From: Desulfacinum sp.
GTDB lineage: Bacteria > Desulfobacterota > Syntrophobacteria > Syntrophobacterales > DSM-9756
Assembly (NCBI GenBank): GCA_014359885.1
Contig: JACIYN010000029.1
Coordinates: 46,647 to 110,646, forward strand
Direction of reading: 5' to 3'
Length of the DNA stretch: 64,000 nt
Part shown: positions 45,657 to 54,493 of the stretch, piece by piece
How the letters are laid out: every line of letters begins with the position of its first letter
Position numbering within the stretch: position 1 is the first letter of the stretch
Made by a program: the position numbers and the translations under genes
Notes under the pieces: generated by a model
Database searches by the model: none
Told to the model about the DNA's origin: nothing
The model's input: only the letters and a program-made list of their open reading frames with translations

Positions 45657-45681
45657 TATCTATTATGTCGTGTATGACATA
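45657..45681 (+). promoter_or_regulatory. Molybdoenzyme promoter with TATGTC-N6-GACATA operator
   Basis: TATGTCGTGTATGACATA at 45664-45681 has perfect half-sites. A -10-like TATTAT (45661-45666) overlaps its left end, the same arrangement as at fdhA. No strong -35 is seen; TGGACA at 45633-45638 with TATCTA at 45657-45662 (18 apart) is possible. Confidence 0.75.
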
Positions 45682-45769
45682 TGGAAAGCGGGCGATTCCA
45701 CGCGAAGGAAGATCCCCCCGGTGAACAGCCTTGAGACGGACCGAACAGGACGATCAACGGGAGACCATG

Positions 45770-47863
45770 ATGGCAGGCGGGAAGATCTACAGCATCTGCG
45801 GCATGTGTTCCGTGCGCTGCCCCATCCAGGCATGCGTCGAAGACGGGATGTGCACGGATATTCAAGGCAATCCACACGCCTCCGGCATCGAGGGGGCCCT
45901 GTGCGCCCGGGGGGCGGCCGGGCTTGCCCTGGTCAACGACGATGAACGCCCCCAGGCGCCCATGATCCGGACCGGGGAAAGGGGCCAGGGCAGGTGGCGC
46001 CGTGTTTCTTGGGAGGAGGCCCTGGACTATACGGCGCATCGGCTTCAGCAGGTCATGGAACAATACGGCCCCCGAACCGTTCTCTTTTCCGACCGGGGCG
46101 GTCCCTTCCGGGACCTTCACCAGGCCTTCGTCCGCGGCCTGGGGTCCCCCAACTACTCCAACCATGACGCTTCGTGCGCCCGCAACGTCCAGCACGCCGC
46201 CCAGTCCCTGTTCGGCTTCGGACGCAAGGGTCTCGTCTATGACCTCAGAAACGCTCGACATGTGGTGCTCCAGACGAGAAACATCCTGGAAGCCGTCAAC
46301 GTCAAAGAAGTCAACGACCTGATGACCGCCCTGGACCACGGCGCCAAACTCACGGTGATCGACATCCGGGCCACCCGAACGGCCGCCAAGGCGGATCACT
46401 TCTTCCTGGTCCGACCGGGTTCCGACTATGCTTTCAATCTGGCGGTGATCCATGTGCTTCTGACCCGCGGCCTCTACGACAAGAAGTTCGCCAGGCGCTG
46501 GATCAAGGACCTGGACCGCCTGCAGGAGTTCGTCCGCCCCTATACACCCGAATGGGCTGAAGGCGAGACGGGGATCGCCGCCCACCGGATCACCGCCCTG
46601 GCCCGGGAGCTCGCCGATGCCCGGCCGGCCGTCCTGTGGCACCCGGGTTGGATGACGGCGCGTTACTCCGATTCCTTCTACGTCTGCCGCTCGGCTTACA
46701 TCATCAACGCGCTCCTGGGTTCCATCGGCGCCAAGGGCGGACTCCCCTTGGCCAACACCCCCGCGGACGTAGGCCGAAAGGGTCTCAGAAAGCTCGCCGA
46801 CCTGTTTCCCAAACCGCAAGAAAAGAGGGCCGACGGGGTGGGATGGCGCTACGGACACTTCGACTCCGGCCCCGGCTTGTTGCATCTGGCTTTCCAGGCC
46901 ATCGAAACGGAAGATCCCTATCCCGTGAAAGCTTATATCGCTTATCGCCACGACCCCCTGATGGGCTTCCCGGACCAGGACGCGCTCAAGAGAATCTGGC
47001 GGAAGCTGGACTTTCTGGTCTCGGTCACCTTCAGCTGGAGCGACACCGCTTGGTTTTCTGACGTGGTGCTCCCCCTGTCTCCCTACCTGGAACGGGAATC
47101 CATCCTGGCGTGTAAGAATGGGCTCAAACCCTATTTCTTCCTTCGCCAGCGGGTCCAGGAACCCCGGTACGACACCAAGGCCGATTGGGAGATCCTTTGT
47201 TCTCTGGCTGAAAGACTCGATCTGAAGCCGCTCGCCTTCCAATCCGTCGAAGACATCTGGAAATTTCAACTGGAGGGCACAGGGGTGAGCATGGAGGACT
47301 TCCGTGCCACCGGCATGGTGGCCCTGGCGGACAAACCGGTGTACCGAAGCATGGAGGAGCTTCGGTTCAAGACGCCCAGCGGGAAGATCGAAATCCTGTG
47401 CGAGCGGCTGGAAGCGCAGGGCCTTCCCTCGCTCAAGCCCTACACCCCGCCCGCCAGGCCGCCCGAGGGGATGTTCCGCATCACCTTCGGGCGATGCCCG
47501 GTGCACACCCAGGGCCACACGGTGAACAACCCCTTGCTGCACGAGCAGATGCCGGAAAACCGCCTGTGGCTGAACAGGGAGGCGGCCGCCGCCATGGGGA
47601 TCGCCGACGGCGAAGAGGTGGAGATAGGGAACAATGGCCGCACGGCCCGCATCAAGGTGAACATCACCGACTTCATCCACCCGGAAGCCGTCTTCCTGGT
47701 CCACGGATTCGGCCATACGCTTCCCGTGGAATCCCGCGCCTTCGGCAAGGGTGCGGCCGACAACCTCTTGATGCCCGGGGGGTTGCGTCTCTGGGATCCG
47801 GCGGGCGGGGCCCTGGCCATGCAGGAGCATTTCGTCCGTGTGCGAAAGATCCCCGACGCCTAG
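45770..47863 (+). CDS. Molybdopterin oxidoreductase, DMSO reductase family, cytoplasmic
   Basis: This ~697-residue enzyme carries the N-terminal 4Fe-4S motif C10-x2-C13-x3-C17-x27-C45, followed by the molybdopterin domains and a C-terminal dinucleotide-binding domain (HTQGHTVNNPLLHEQMPE, LWLNREAAAAMGIADGEEVE). The likely Mo/W ligand is Cys136 in NYSNHDASCARN, as in polysulfide/thiosulfate reductase relatives. There is no Tat signal and no electron-transfer or membrane subunit gene nearby, which is unlike PsrA/PhsA and leaves the substrate open. ATG 45767 or 45770 are both possible; spacing to GGGAG favours 45770. It carries the Mo/W-type operator in its promoter. Confidence 0.88.
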   Translation: MAGGKIYSICGMCSVRCPIQACVEDGMCTDIQGNPHASGIEGALCARGAAGLALVNDDERPQAPMIRTGERGQGRWRRVSWEEALDYTAHRLQQVMEQYGPRTVLFSDRGGPFRDLHQAFVRGLGSPNYSNHDASCARNVQHAAQSLFGFGRKGLVYDLRNARHVVLQTRNILEAVNVKEVNDLMTALDHGAKLTVIDIRATRTAAKADHFFLVRPGSDYAFNLAVIHVLLTRGLYDKKFARRWIKDLDRLQEFVRPYTPEWAEGETGIAAHRITALARELADARPAVLWHPGWMTARYSDSFYVCRSAYIINALLGSIGAKGGLPLANTPADVGRKGLRKLADLFPKPQEKRADGVGWRYGHFDSGPGLLHLAFQAIETEDPYPVKAYIAYRHDPLMGFPDQDALKRIWRKLDFLVSVTFSWSDTAWFSDVVLPLSPYLERESILACKNGLKPYFFLRQRVQEPRYDTKADWEILCSLAERLDLKPLAFQSVEDIWKFQLEGTGVSMEDFRATGMVALADKPVYRSMEELRFKTPSGKIEILCERLEAQGLPSLKPYTPPARPPEGMFRITFGRCPVHTQGHTVNNPLLHEQMPENRLWLNREAAAAMGIADGEEVEIGNNGRTARIKVNITDFIHPEAVFLVHGFGHTLPVESRAFGKGAADNLLMPGGLRLWDPAGGALAMQEHFVRVRKIPDA

Positions 47864-47991
47864 CGGCCCCGCCCAGCCTTCCCGATGGGGAGGGCGATTG
47901 CCCGCGCTTACCGCCGCTGCAGAGAAGGCGGCCAGTCTCGCCGCAGACCCATTGGATCAGCCGGTTTCAATGGGACCAAGGAGATGGGCAA

Positions 47992-49119
47992 ATGGGATCC
48001 ATGCGCTCTCTTCTCTTGTCCGTGGTGGCCGATGTGCTTCGAATCGCGGAGGAATCTGAAGATCCGCGCCTGGTCAGTCAGGAAGTACTGGATTCTCTGT
48101 GGCGCAGCATCCCGGCGGAGGGGGCCGTATTCTTTCTTCCCGGTGAAATGTCGGCGTGGGAGACCGAAAGACGGCTTTCTCCAGTGATCCTGAGGAACCT
48201 TGAGGAGAAATATAATCAAGACTATCAACGCTGTTACTGGAAACTCGATCCTTTACAGCTGGGCCGCCGGGGCGTCGATGAGCTCACGGTCAGACGCCCC
48301 GTGCAGGCCGTTGACTACAAACTTATCGAATCCAGCCGATATTATAAAGAATTCCTGGAGCCCCAGGGAATCCACTATAAGCTTGTCGTGAACTTGACCC
48401 ACGGCCGCCGCCTGATGGGAAGGATTGTGCTGACCCGCCCCAAGAAATCTCGAAGTTTCGCCGATGGAGAGGTGACGACGGCCCGGAGGCTGTCTCCCTA
48501 TCTCTCCCATGCGCTTGCCCATAGCGAACTTCGACGACTCATCAGACTAAAGGACACGATCCTGCAATTTGTCGAGAGTCGGTCGGACATCGGCATCCTG
48601 CTGGTTGATCCTTCCCTGCGCGTGATCCACAGGAACGCCAAAGCCACGAAAACGATGCGCCGCCTGTGCGGGCCCGCTTGTAACAATGACGAGCACGAGG
48701 CCTATTCGAGACTATTGCAGGATTGTCGAGAAATGGCGGCAAGCCCGGCAACGGGACCCCATCACAAAACCGCTCCCCCACGCAGACGAATCATTCTGGA
48801 CACCGAACATCACCGTTATCTTGTCAAATCCCAGATGGTCACCCTTGCCACCCTCCAGGGAGAGCTGCCCTTCTTTGTTGTCAGCATTGAAGAAATGGCC
48901 CCACAACCCTTGGATTTCAACCAGTTGAGCGAGGCATTTCAACTAAGCAGGCGAGAATTGGAGGTGGCGATCCATGTATATAAGGGAATGAAGAATGCGG
49001 AGATTGCCGAGAAACTGTTCATCTCCGAGGTAACAGTCAAGAAACATCTACAAAATATATATTCCAAAGTTGGAGTCAAAAGCCGCACGGCCCTGATACA
49101 CTCCATGTTGACAAAATAG
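47992..49119 (+). CDS. LuxR-type transcriptional regulator
   Basis: This 375-residue protein has a C-terminal LuxR helix-turn-helix (LSRRELEVAIHVYKGMKNAE, then IAEKLFISEVTVKKHLQNIY and VGVKSRTALI). The first ~300 residues show no receiver domain and could hold sensor domains (a segment GILLVDPSLRVIHRNAKATK resembles a PAS domain at ~195-215). ATG 47992 follows AAGGAG. It lies between the molybdoenzyme and the aldehyde dehydrogenase and probably controls one of them. Confidence 0.85.
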   Translation: MGSMRSLLLSVVADVLRIAEESEDPRLVSQEVLDSLWRSIPAEGAVFFLPGEMSAWETERRLSPVILRNLEEKYNQDYQRCYWKLDPLQLGRRGVDELTVRRPVQAVDYKLIESSRYYKEFLEPQGIHYKLVVNLTHGRRLMGRIVLTRPKKSRSFADGEVTTARRLSPYLSHALAHSELRRLIRLKDTILQFVESRSDIGILLVDPSLRVIHRNAKATKTMRRLCGPACNNDEHEAYSRLLQDCREMAASPATGPHHKTAPPRRRIILDTEHHRYLVKSQMVTLATLQGELPFFVVSIEEMAPQPLDFNQLSEAFQLSRRELEVAIHVYKGMKNAEIAEKLFISEVTVKKHLQNIYSKVGVKSRTALIHSMLTK

Positions 49120-49267
49120 AGATCTCCCCATTGGCTCGGCCAGACCTGCCCCATCCTAAAAATTCCACTTTCGGATAATAGACACGCTCGACAAGGAACT
49201 GGCATTTAAAATTGGTCCAGATTCCCAATTTTTTCTCCATCTGCAGAAACGGTACAAGGAGGAAAAG

Positions 49268-50707
49268 ATGAAACGTTATCCGATGTTCATTGGCGGCAAA
49301 TGGGTTGACGCCCGGTCCGGGGAGTATTTTGACGACATCAATCCCTACACGGGCGAGGTTTACGCACATGTGGCAAAAGGGGATGAAAGAGATGCGGACT
49401 CGGCCATGGCTGCCGCGTATGAAGCGAGAAAAGCTTGGTCTTCAACCCCTCCCGCACAAAGGGCGGCGGTACTCTCCAGAGCAGCAGCCATTCTCGAGGC
49501 GGAGAGGCGGGAATTCGCCGAGGTGCTCACCTCGGAAGGAGGCGGAACTTCTAACAAGGTCCTGTTCGAGATTTCCCAAACCATGGATCTCCTTCATACG
49601 GCTGCTGCAGACTGCAAGGCGATTCTGGGCAGTACGTACCAAACCGATCCGGAAAAACTTTCCATCACCGTCCGCAGTCCCAAAGGGACGGTGGTCGCCA
49701 TCAGTCCATGGAACTTTCCATTGATTCTTTCCATGTACAAAGTGGCCTACGCCTTGGGAACAGGCAACACCGTCGTGCTCAAGCCGTCGAGCGAAACGCC
49801 CGTAATAGGACTGAAAATCGGAGAATTGTTCCAGAAGGCCGGTCTGACGCCGGGTGCGCTCAATGTGGTGACCGGGCCCGGAAGACAACTGGGAGACGCC
49901 TTGATAGCCGACGAGCGCTGCTCTCTTGTGACCCTGACAGGATCCACAGAGACCGGCCGGCATGTGGCGAAAAAGGCGGCCGAAAGGATGAAGGAAACGG
50001 TCTTGGAGCTGGGCGGCAAGAATCCATTGATCATTCTATCCGATGCCGACTTGGACTTGGCGGTAAGCACAGCCGCCTTTGGGACGTTTCTGCACCAGGG
50101 TCAGATTTGCATGTCTGTGGGCAGAATCATTATCGAGGCCAAAGCGGCTCAGGCCTTCGCCGAAAAGCTGGCGAAAAAGGCCGCCCGCCTTGCCAAAGGC
50201 GACCCTGCCCTTCCCCAGACTGTGGTGGGACCTTTGATCAACGATGAACAGGTACGGAAAGTCGACCAATTGGTGAGGGATGCCGTGGACAAGGGAGCGG
50301 AGCTGCTTCATGGAGGCCGTTTCGAAGGACGCGTCTATGATCCCACCGTCCTACTGGGGATCAATCCCGGGATGAGAATCTATCATGAGGAAGCATTCGG
50401 CCCCGTGGCTTCAATAATCCCCGTCCAAGATGAAATAGAGGCCCTGCGCGTGGCGAATGACAACGAATATGGGCTATCCGCGGCTGTGCTGACAAGAGAC
50501 ATTCACAAGGCGCTCCATTTGGCCGAAGGATTGGAAGCCGGAATGGTGCACGTCAACGACAGCACCATCCACGCGGAAGCGTGCTGCCCGTTCGGCGGGT
50601 TCAAAGGAAGCGGCCACGGCCGGGAAGGTGGTCGTTTCTCGATTGAAGCCTATACGGACCTGAAGTGGCTCACCATTCAAAAGGGGGTCAAGCAATATCC
50701 ATTCTAA
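49268..50707 (+). CDS. NAD(P)-dependent aldehyde dehydrogenase
   Basis: This 479-residue enzyme oxidises an aldehyde to the free acid. It has the N-terminal FIGGKWVDARSGEYFDDINP, SPWNFPLILSMYKVAYAL, the catalytic glutamate E247 in ELGGKNP and the nucleophile C281 in FLHQGQICMS. The end FGGFKGSGHGREGG is typical. The pattern resembles benzaldehyde/vanillin-dehydrogenase-like members, but the substrate is not fixed. Its base composition is more A/T-rich than most of the window. Confidence 0.92.
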   Translation: MKRYPMFIGGKWVDARSGEYFDDINPYTGEVYAHVAKGDERDADSAMAAAYEARKAWSSTPPAQRAAVLSRAAAILEAERREFAEVLTSEGGGTSNKVLFEISQTMDLLHTAAADCKAILGSTYQTDPEKLSITVRSPKGTVVAISPWNFPLILSMYKVAYALGTGNTVVLKPSSETPVIGLKIGELFQKAGLTPGALNVVTGPGRQLGDALIADERCSLVTLTGSTETGRHVAKKAAERMKETVLELGGKNPLIILSDADLDLAVSTAAFGTFLHQGQICMSVGRIIIEAKAAQAFAEKLAKKAARLAKGDPALPQTVVGPLINDEQVRKVDQLVRDAVDKGAELLHGGRFEGRVYDPTVLLGINPGMRIYHEEAFGPVASIIPVQDEIEALRVANDNEYGLSAAVLTRDIHKALHLAEGLEAGMVHVNDSTIHAEACCPFGGFKGSGHGREGGRFSIEAYTDLKWLTIQKGVKQYPF

Positions 50708-50864
50708 CCCTCAGCATCCGCTTATCCGAAACCGGGGATGGAGATCTCCGCCCCCGTTCACGCAACCTCCTCACGCGGCACCGCCCAGCTCCCCCCATCG
50801 GTGGTAAACGAGCCGGACGGTGCCGGTTCGTGCGGGCGCCTCGCGGAGCTGGCACTGAAACAAC

Positions 50865-52496
50865 TCACCGCCCGAAGGAACACTTGGGATAGGTGCACCT
50901 CTTGCACTCGAGACACAGAGCGCCATGGCCAAGCCGGGCCAGGTCCCGTCGGGTGACCGGCACCCCCGCGAGAAGCCGCGGCAGCAGCAGATCGAAGCTG
51001 GTCGTCTTGAAGTACAGGGCGCAGGCGGGAACTCCCATCACCGACACCGGGCCGATACGAGCCACCAGTGTCATGGCCCCCGGCAGGATGGGAGCGCCGT
51101 AGAGGATATCCCGGGCTCCGGCATCGATCAGGCCCTGGCGGGTCACGTCGTCCGGATCCACCGACAGCCCGGCGGTGGTCACGATCAGATCCGATCCCGC
51201 CGCCATGAGATCCCCAACCCCCGAGCAGATCGCCGTCCGGTCGTCGGGAACGATGCGCCGGCCCACCACCCGGCACCCCAAACCTTCCACCTTGGCGGTC
51301 ACAACGGGGATGAACCGATCCCGGATCAACCCCTGGAACACCTCGGTTCCGGTGACCAGGATCCCGACCCGGGCACGGCGCAGGGGCAGCACCCGGAAGA
51401 GCGGGCCCCTGTCCAGCACCGCCATGGCCCGATCAAACTGTTGCCGGGGGAGAAACAAGGGGATGGCGCGGGTGCCGGCCACGACCTTCTGACGGCCGAC
51501 CAAGGAATAGCTTTTGCGACTCGCACACATGACCCCCGCCACCATGTTGAACTGCTCCAAGCGCTCCTCTTCCACCACCAGCAGCCCCTCTTGCTCGGCC
51601 ACCAGGTTGACCCTGCCTTCCCGGGGCGGCAGCCGCAAACCCACCCCCCGGCCCGCCATCGCCTGGGCAAAGGCACGGGCGGCTTCGTCCTCGTGCAGGA
51701 ACCCATCGGAAGGCACACCCCGGTCCGCCACGTAGATGGTGCGGCGGCCCATCTGCTGGAGCCGGCACACGTCTCCGGCACCGATCCTTTGACCGTGGGT
51801 GATCGCGGGCGCCTTGAGCACGCCCGGGACGATCCGGGTCATGTCGTGGAGGGCCGCCCGTCCGACCGCCTGCTCCACGGGGATCGCCCGAAGAAACGGA
51901 GGGGGCATGGGATTTTCCGTAGCGTTGGGATCCGATTCATAGGGGGAATCGCCCTGGCAGCCTCGACAGATCCGGCCGTGTTCTTGGGGATAGGCCTCGC
52001 CGCACAGGGGGCACACCCGGATCTCGCCGCCCCCCTTGCGCTGGAGGAAACGGCCGCGCAGGCGCACAGCCGTCCTCCGGTAGAGGGCGGAACCGGCCTC
52101 CCGGATCTGCTCCAACAGCAGGCGGATGTCCTGTTCGGCCTTGGGTTTGAGCTTCAGGAGCCAGGCCTTGACCTCACTCCATCCGTCCAGGGCCTCCACG
52201 TCGACGGATACCCGCACCCCGTGGCCCCGGTCCTTGTCGTAGAGGCTCACGGCGAATCGGCCCAGGTCCACCACCCGGAGCCAGCCGTTGCCCAGGGTGC
52301 AGGGCGTCAGCAACTGGACGGCATCCGGCAGGCACTTGCGGGTCTCGGCCACGGCGTCGTAAAGAACATCTGGGGGCATGGATTGGAGGGCCGTCTCCAC
52401 CATGCAGCCGCCCATCACCACCCCCGGAGCGGCGTAGCCGTGGAAACGGCGCACCAGGTCCAGGAACTGATCAAAATCATAGGGCCCTATTTTCAT
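50865..52496 (-). CDS. FmdE-MoeA-like fusion protein
   Basis: This 543-residue protein joins two parts. Residues 1-195 are an FmdE-type domain (FHGYAAPGVVMGGCMVETAL) with a zinc-ribbon segment CPLCGEAYPQEHGRICRGC. Residues ~205-520 are a MoeA-type molybdopterin-binding region: AVGRAALHDMTRIVPGVLKA, VGILVTGTEVFQG and TTAGLSVDPDDVTRQGL. The C-terminus is a cysteine cluster CLECKRCTYPKCSFG not found in standard MoeA. It has its own operator-bearing promoter and follows the fdhADE genes in the same direction. A role in inserting metal or pterin cofactor into formate dehydrogenase is inferred. Confidence 0.85.
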   Translation of the reverse strand: MKIGPYDFDQFLDLVRRFHGYAAPGVVMGGCMVETALQSMPPDVLYDAVAETRKCLPDAVQLLTPCTLGNGWLRVVDLGRFAVSLYDKDRGHGVRVSVDVEALDGWSEVKAWLLKLKPKAEQDIRLLLEQIREAGSALYRRTAVRLRGRFLQRKGGGEIRVCPLCGEAYPQEHGRICRGCQGDSPYESDPNATENPMPPPFLRAIPVEQAVGRAALHDMTRIVPGVLKAPAITHGQRIGAGDVCRLQQMGRRTIYVADRGVPSDGFLHEDEAARAFAQAMAGRGVGLRLPPREGRVNLVAEQEGLLVVEEERLEQFNMVAGVMCASRKSYSLVGRQKVVAGTRAIPLFLPRQQFDRAMAVLDRGPLFRVLPLRRARVGILVTGTEVFQGLIRDRFIPVVTAKVEGLGCRVVGRRIVPDDRTAICSGVGDLMAAGSDLIVTTAGLSVDPDDVTRQGLIDAGARDILYGAPILPGAMTLVARIGPVSVMGVPACALYFKTTSFDLLLPRLLAGVPVTRRDLARLGHGALCLECKRCTYPKCSFGR

Positions 52497-52514
52497 CGGA
52501 TTCCTTCTCCTGTA

Positions 52515-52559
52515 TATGTCACAGTTAGCATATATAAAAACAAAAAAAACTTCCGTCAA
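52515..52559 (-). promoter_or_regulatory. Promoter of the FmdE-MoeA gene with degenerate operator
   Basis: On the minus strand, TTGACG (52559-52554), 17 bases, TATATA (52536-52531) is a good promoter. Overlapping its -10, plus-strand positions 52515-52532 read TATGTCACAGTTAGCATA: one perfect half-site and one half with two mismatches relative to TATGTC-N6-GACATA. Confidence 0.65.
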
Positions 52560-52701
52560 CCCAAAGAAGACGTGAGGACCCGCCGGTTGCGGCCGTGGGC
52601 CTGCACACGCCTCGAGGCCCTTCCGCACCCGACCGCCAACGCGCACGCCCCCCTTGCCCTCGCACCGGGCCGAAGGCCGCCGGATCATGCCCCGCAAAGG
52701 C

Positions 52702-53625
52702 TCAATGGACGCGGCTCGAAGCGGGCCCGTCGCAAGGGCCCACCCCGTTCCAGGGCGTCCACATCAAAGGGTGATAGCCCTTCAGGCAGGCCCACATGTC
52801 CAGATGCAGCATGGCGACCACCGCCAAATCCACCGGCAGCCCTTCCCATGCCTCCCGGTAATCGATGCACGGCAGATACCCCCCGCAGTTGCCGCACACA
52901 TCCACCCGCTCCGCCGGCTCACCTTCCACCTGAAAATAGACATACACGTCCTTGTCCTCCGTGCCGCACGCCGGGCACATCCTTCGCGGGAAACGCCAGT
53001 CATGGCCGCACACGGCACAATGCAGATACCTCTGGCCGCCGCCCCCCGAGAGGAACCGGGAACCCGGATCGGCGCCTTCCGCCAGGTAAGCGGCGACGGG
53101 GAGGGCGCCGCACAGAGGGCAGTAGCCGCGCCACCAATCCGCGTCCGGAAGCCTTTGCCCCACCAATCGGTCAAGGGATTTCAGAGCCGCTGAAAGGGTC
53201 TCGTGCAACACCAGAAGGACCGAGCCGGGCTCCACTCCCGCAGCACGAAACGCACGCCCGATTCCTGAAAGATCCCCTTCCAGGTAGGCACGACAGACGG
53301 AAGCGAGATCCACCCCTCGGCCATCGTGAAGCGACGCCATACGGTCCAAGTCGTTTCTCAGGTGCGGGAACGTATCCCCCAGAACCGGGATGAGCCCCCG
53401 AAAGGCCCCCTCGAGCGCCCCTTCGGCCGCTTGCAGGGAATGCCCGACCAGCACGGGCACCCCTTCCCGCAGTCGGCGGGCATCCACCTCGATGAATTCC
53501 GGGCGCCATCGATCCTCCAGGGCGCGCGCCAACGCCAGAGAGGCTTCGTGCACGCTCCAGAACGCTCGAAGGATCGGCTCCAAGACCGGCCGCCGGCTCA
53601 CGGCCTTGTCCAACACAGGGTCCAT
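52702..53625 (-). CDS. fdhE: Formate dehydrogenase accessory protein FdhE
   Basis: This 307-residue rubredoxin-like protein carries four CxxC motifs that bind iron or zinc: CPLCG, CAVCG, CPACG and CGNCG at ~165-240. FdhE helps mature formate dehydrogenase, probably by binding the unfolded or folded catalytic subunit. It starts 19 bases after fdhD ends, in the fdhA-fdhD-fdhE operon. Confidence 0.9.
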   Translation of the reverse strand: MDPVLDKAVSRRPVLEPILRAFWSVHEASLALARALEDRWRPEFIEVDARRLREGVPVLVGHSLQAAEGALEGAFRGLIPVLGDTFPHLRNDLDRMASLHDGRGVDLASVCRAYLEGDLSGIGRAFRAAGVEPGSVLLVLHETLSAALKSLDRLVGQRLPDADWWRGYCPLCGALPVAAYLAEGADPGSRFLSGGGGQRYLHCAVCGHDWRFPRRMCPACGTEDKDVYVYFQVEGEPAERVDVCGNCGGYLPCIDYREAWEGLPVDLAVVAMLHLDMWACLKGYHPLMWTPWNGVGPCDGPASSRVH

Positions 53626-53644
53626 GGGGATCCCCCCGGATATG

Positions 53645-54493
53645 CTACAAGAAACACATGTCGCAGGCTGCGGTGAAATCCCGGATACGCCCCGGGTGCG
53701 TATAGAGAGTGAGGCTCCGATGGCGCAGAAACCCGATGAGAGTCACGCCCGCCTCTTCGGCCAGGGAAACCGCTCCACTGGTGGGCGCCGACAGGCCGCA
53801 CAGGATCCGGACGCGCAACCGCACGGCCCTGGCGACCAATTCACGGTTCACCCTGGAGGAGACGATCACCCGATGGCTCCTTTCCAGGGACCTCCGAAGG
53901 AGCAGTCGGCCCACGGCCTTGTCGAAGGCATTCCGGCGCCCCACGTCCTCGCCGAAGGCGAGAAGGATTCCCCGCCGGTCGAAGATCGAAGCCGAATGGG
54001 TGCAGCCGGTCGTCTCGAAGAGCGCCTGCCTCGCGTCGAATTCCTCCTTGCTGTGCCACAAATCGTCCAGAGTGATGGTTTGCTCTCCGTTCGGTGCGCC
54101 CCGGCACCCCCACCCCGAAAAGGATCCTTGCGAAAGGAGGCTGTTCGGGCCGGCGCCGGGGGGAACGCTCCCCGCCCCCCTGATCCTTTCCCCGGCGAGC
54201 CGGACCATGATCCGGCTCCCGCCCCCCTGTGGGGGCAACGGATGAATGGCGCGGAAATCGTCCCAGGACCCCGCAAGCCCCCGGCTGAAGCAAAAGCCGG
54301 CCGCCAGATGAATGTCATCGCCCGGAAGCCGCATGAGGACCGTGACGGGGCGGCCGTCCACATGGACCTCCAGCGGTTCCTCCACGGCCAGCACGCTGGC
54401 GCAGGAGCGGATCTCACCGCCCGACACCCTGGCCGCCTTGCGACGGCACGTGGCCGGCCCCCGCTCCTCACCCGCTCTGCGCACCCTGCTCAC
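53645..54493 (-). CDS. fdhD: Formate dehydrogenase sulfurtransferase FdhD
   Basis: This 282-residue protein transfers sulfur to the molybdenum/tungsten cofactor of formate dehydrogenase. Family motifs are EEPLEVHVDGRPVTVLMRLP, FETTGCTHSASIFD containing the TGCTH segment near the active site, and FGEDVGRRNAFDKAVG. The usual CxxC-type motif is not present as such here; one cysteine in TGC is retained. The GTG start at 54493 overlaps the fdhA stop by four bases (GTGA), with GGAGG upstream. Confidence 0.9.
   Translation of the reverse strand: MSRVRRAGEERGPATCRRKAARVSGGEIRSCASVLAVEEPLEVHVDGRPVTVLMRLPGDDIHLAAGFCFSRGLAGSWDDFRAIHPLPPQGGGSRIMVRLAGERIRGAGSVPPGAGPNSLLSQGSFSGWGCRGAPNGEQTITLDDLWHSKEEFDARQALFETTGCTHSASIFDRRGILLAFGEDVGRRNAFDKAVGRLLLRRSLERSHRVIVSSRVNRELVARAVRLRVRILCGLSAPTSGAVSLAEEAGVTLIGFLRHRSLTLYTHPGRIRDFTAACDMCFL

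Noticed and set aside
49185..49215. Possible sigma-54 promoter upstream of the aldehyde dehydrogenase (TGGCATTTAAAATTGG)
   Set aside because: The -12 element lacks GC and the spacing is off by one base compared with TGGCAC-N5-TTGC.
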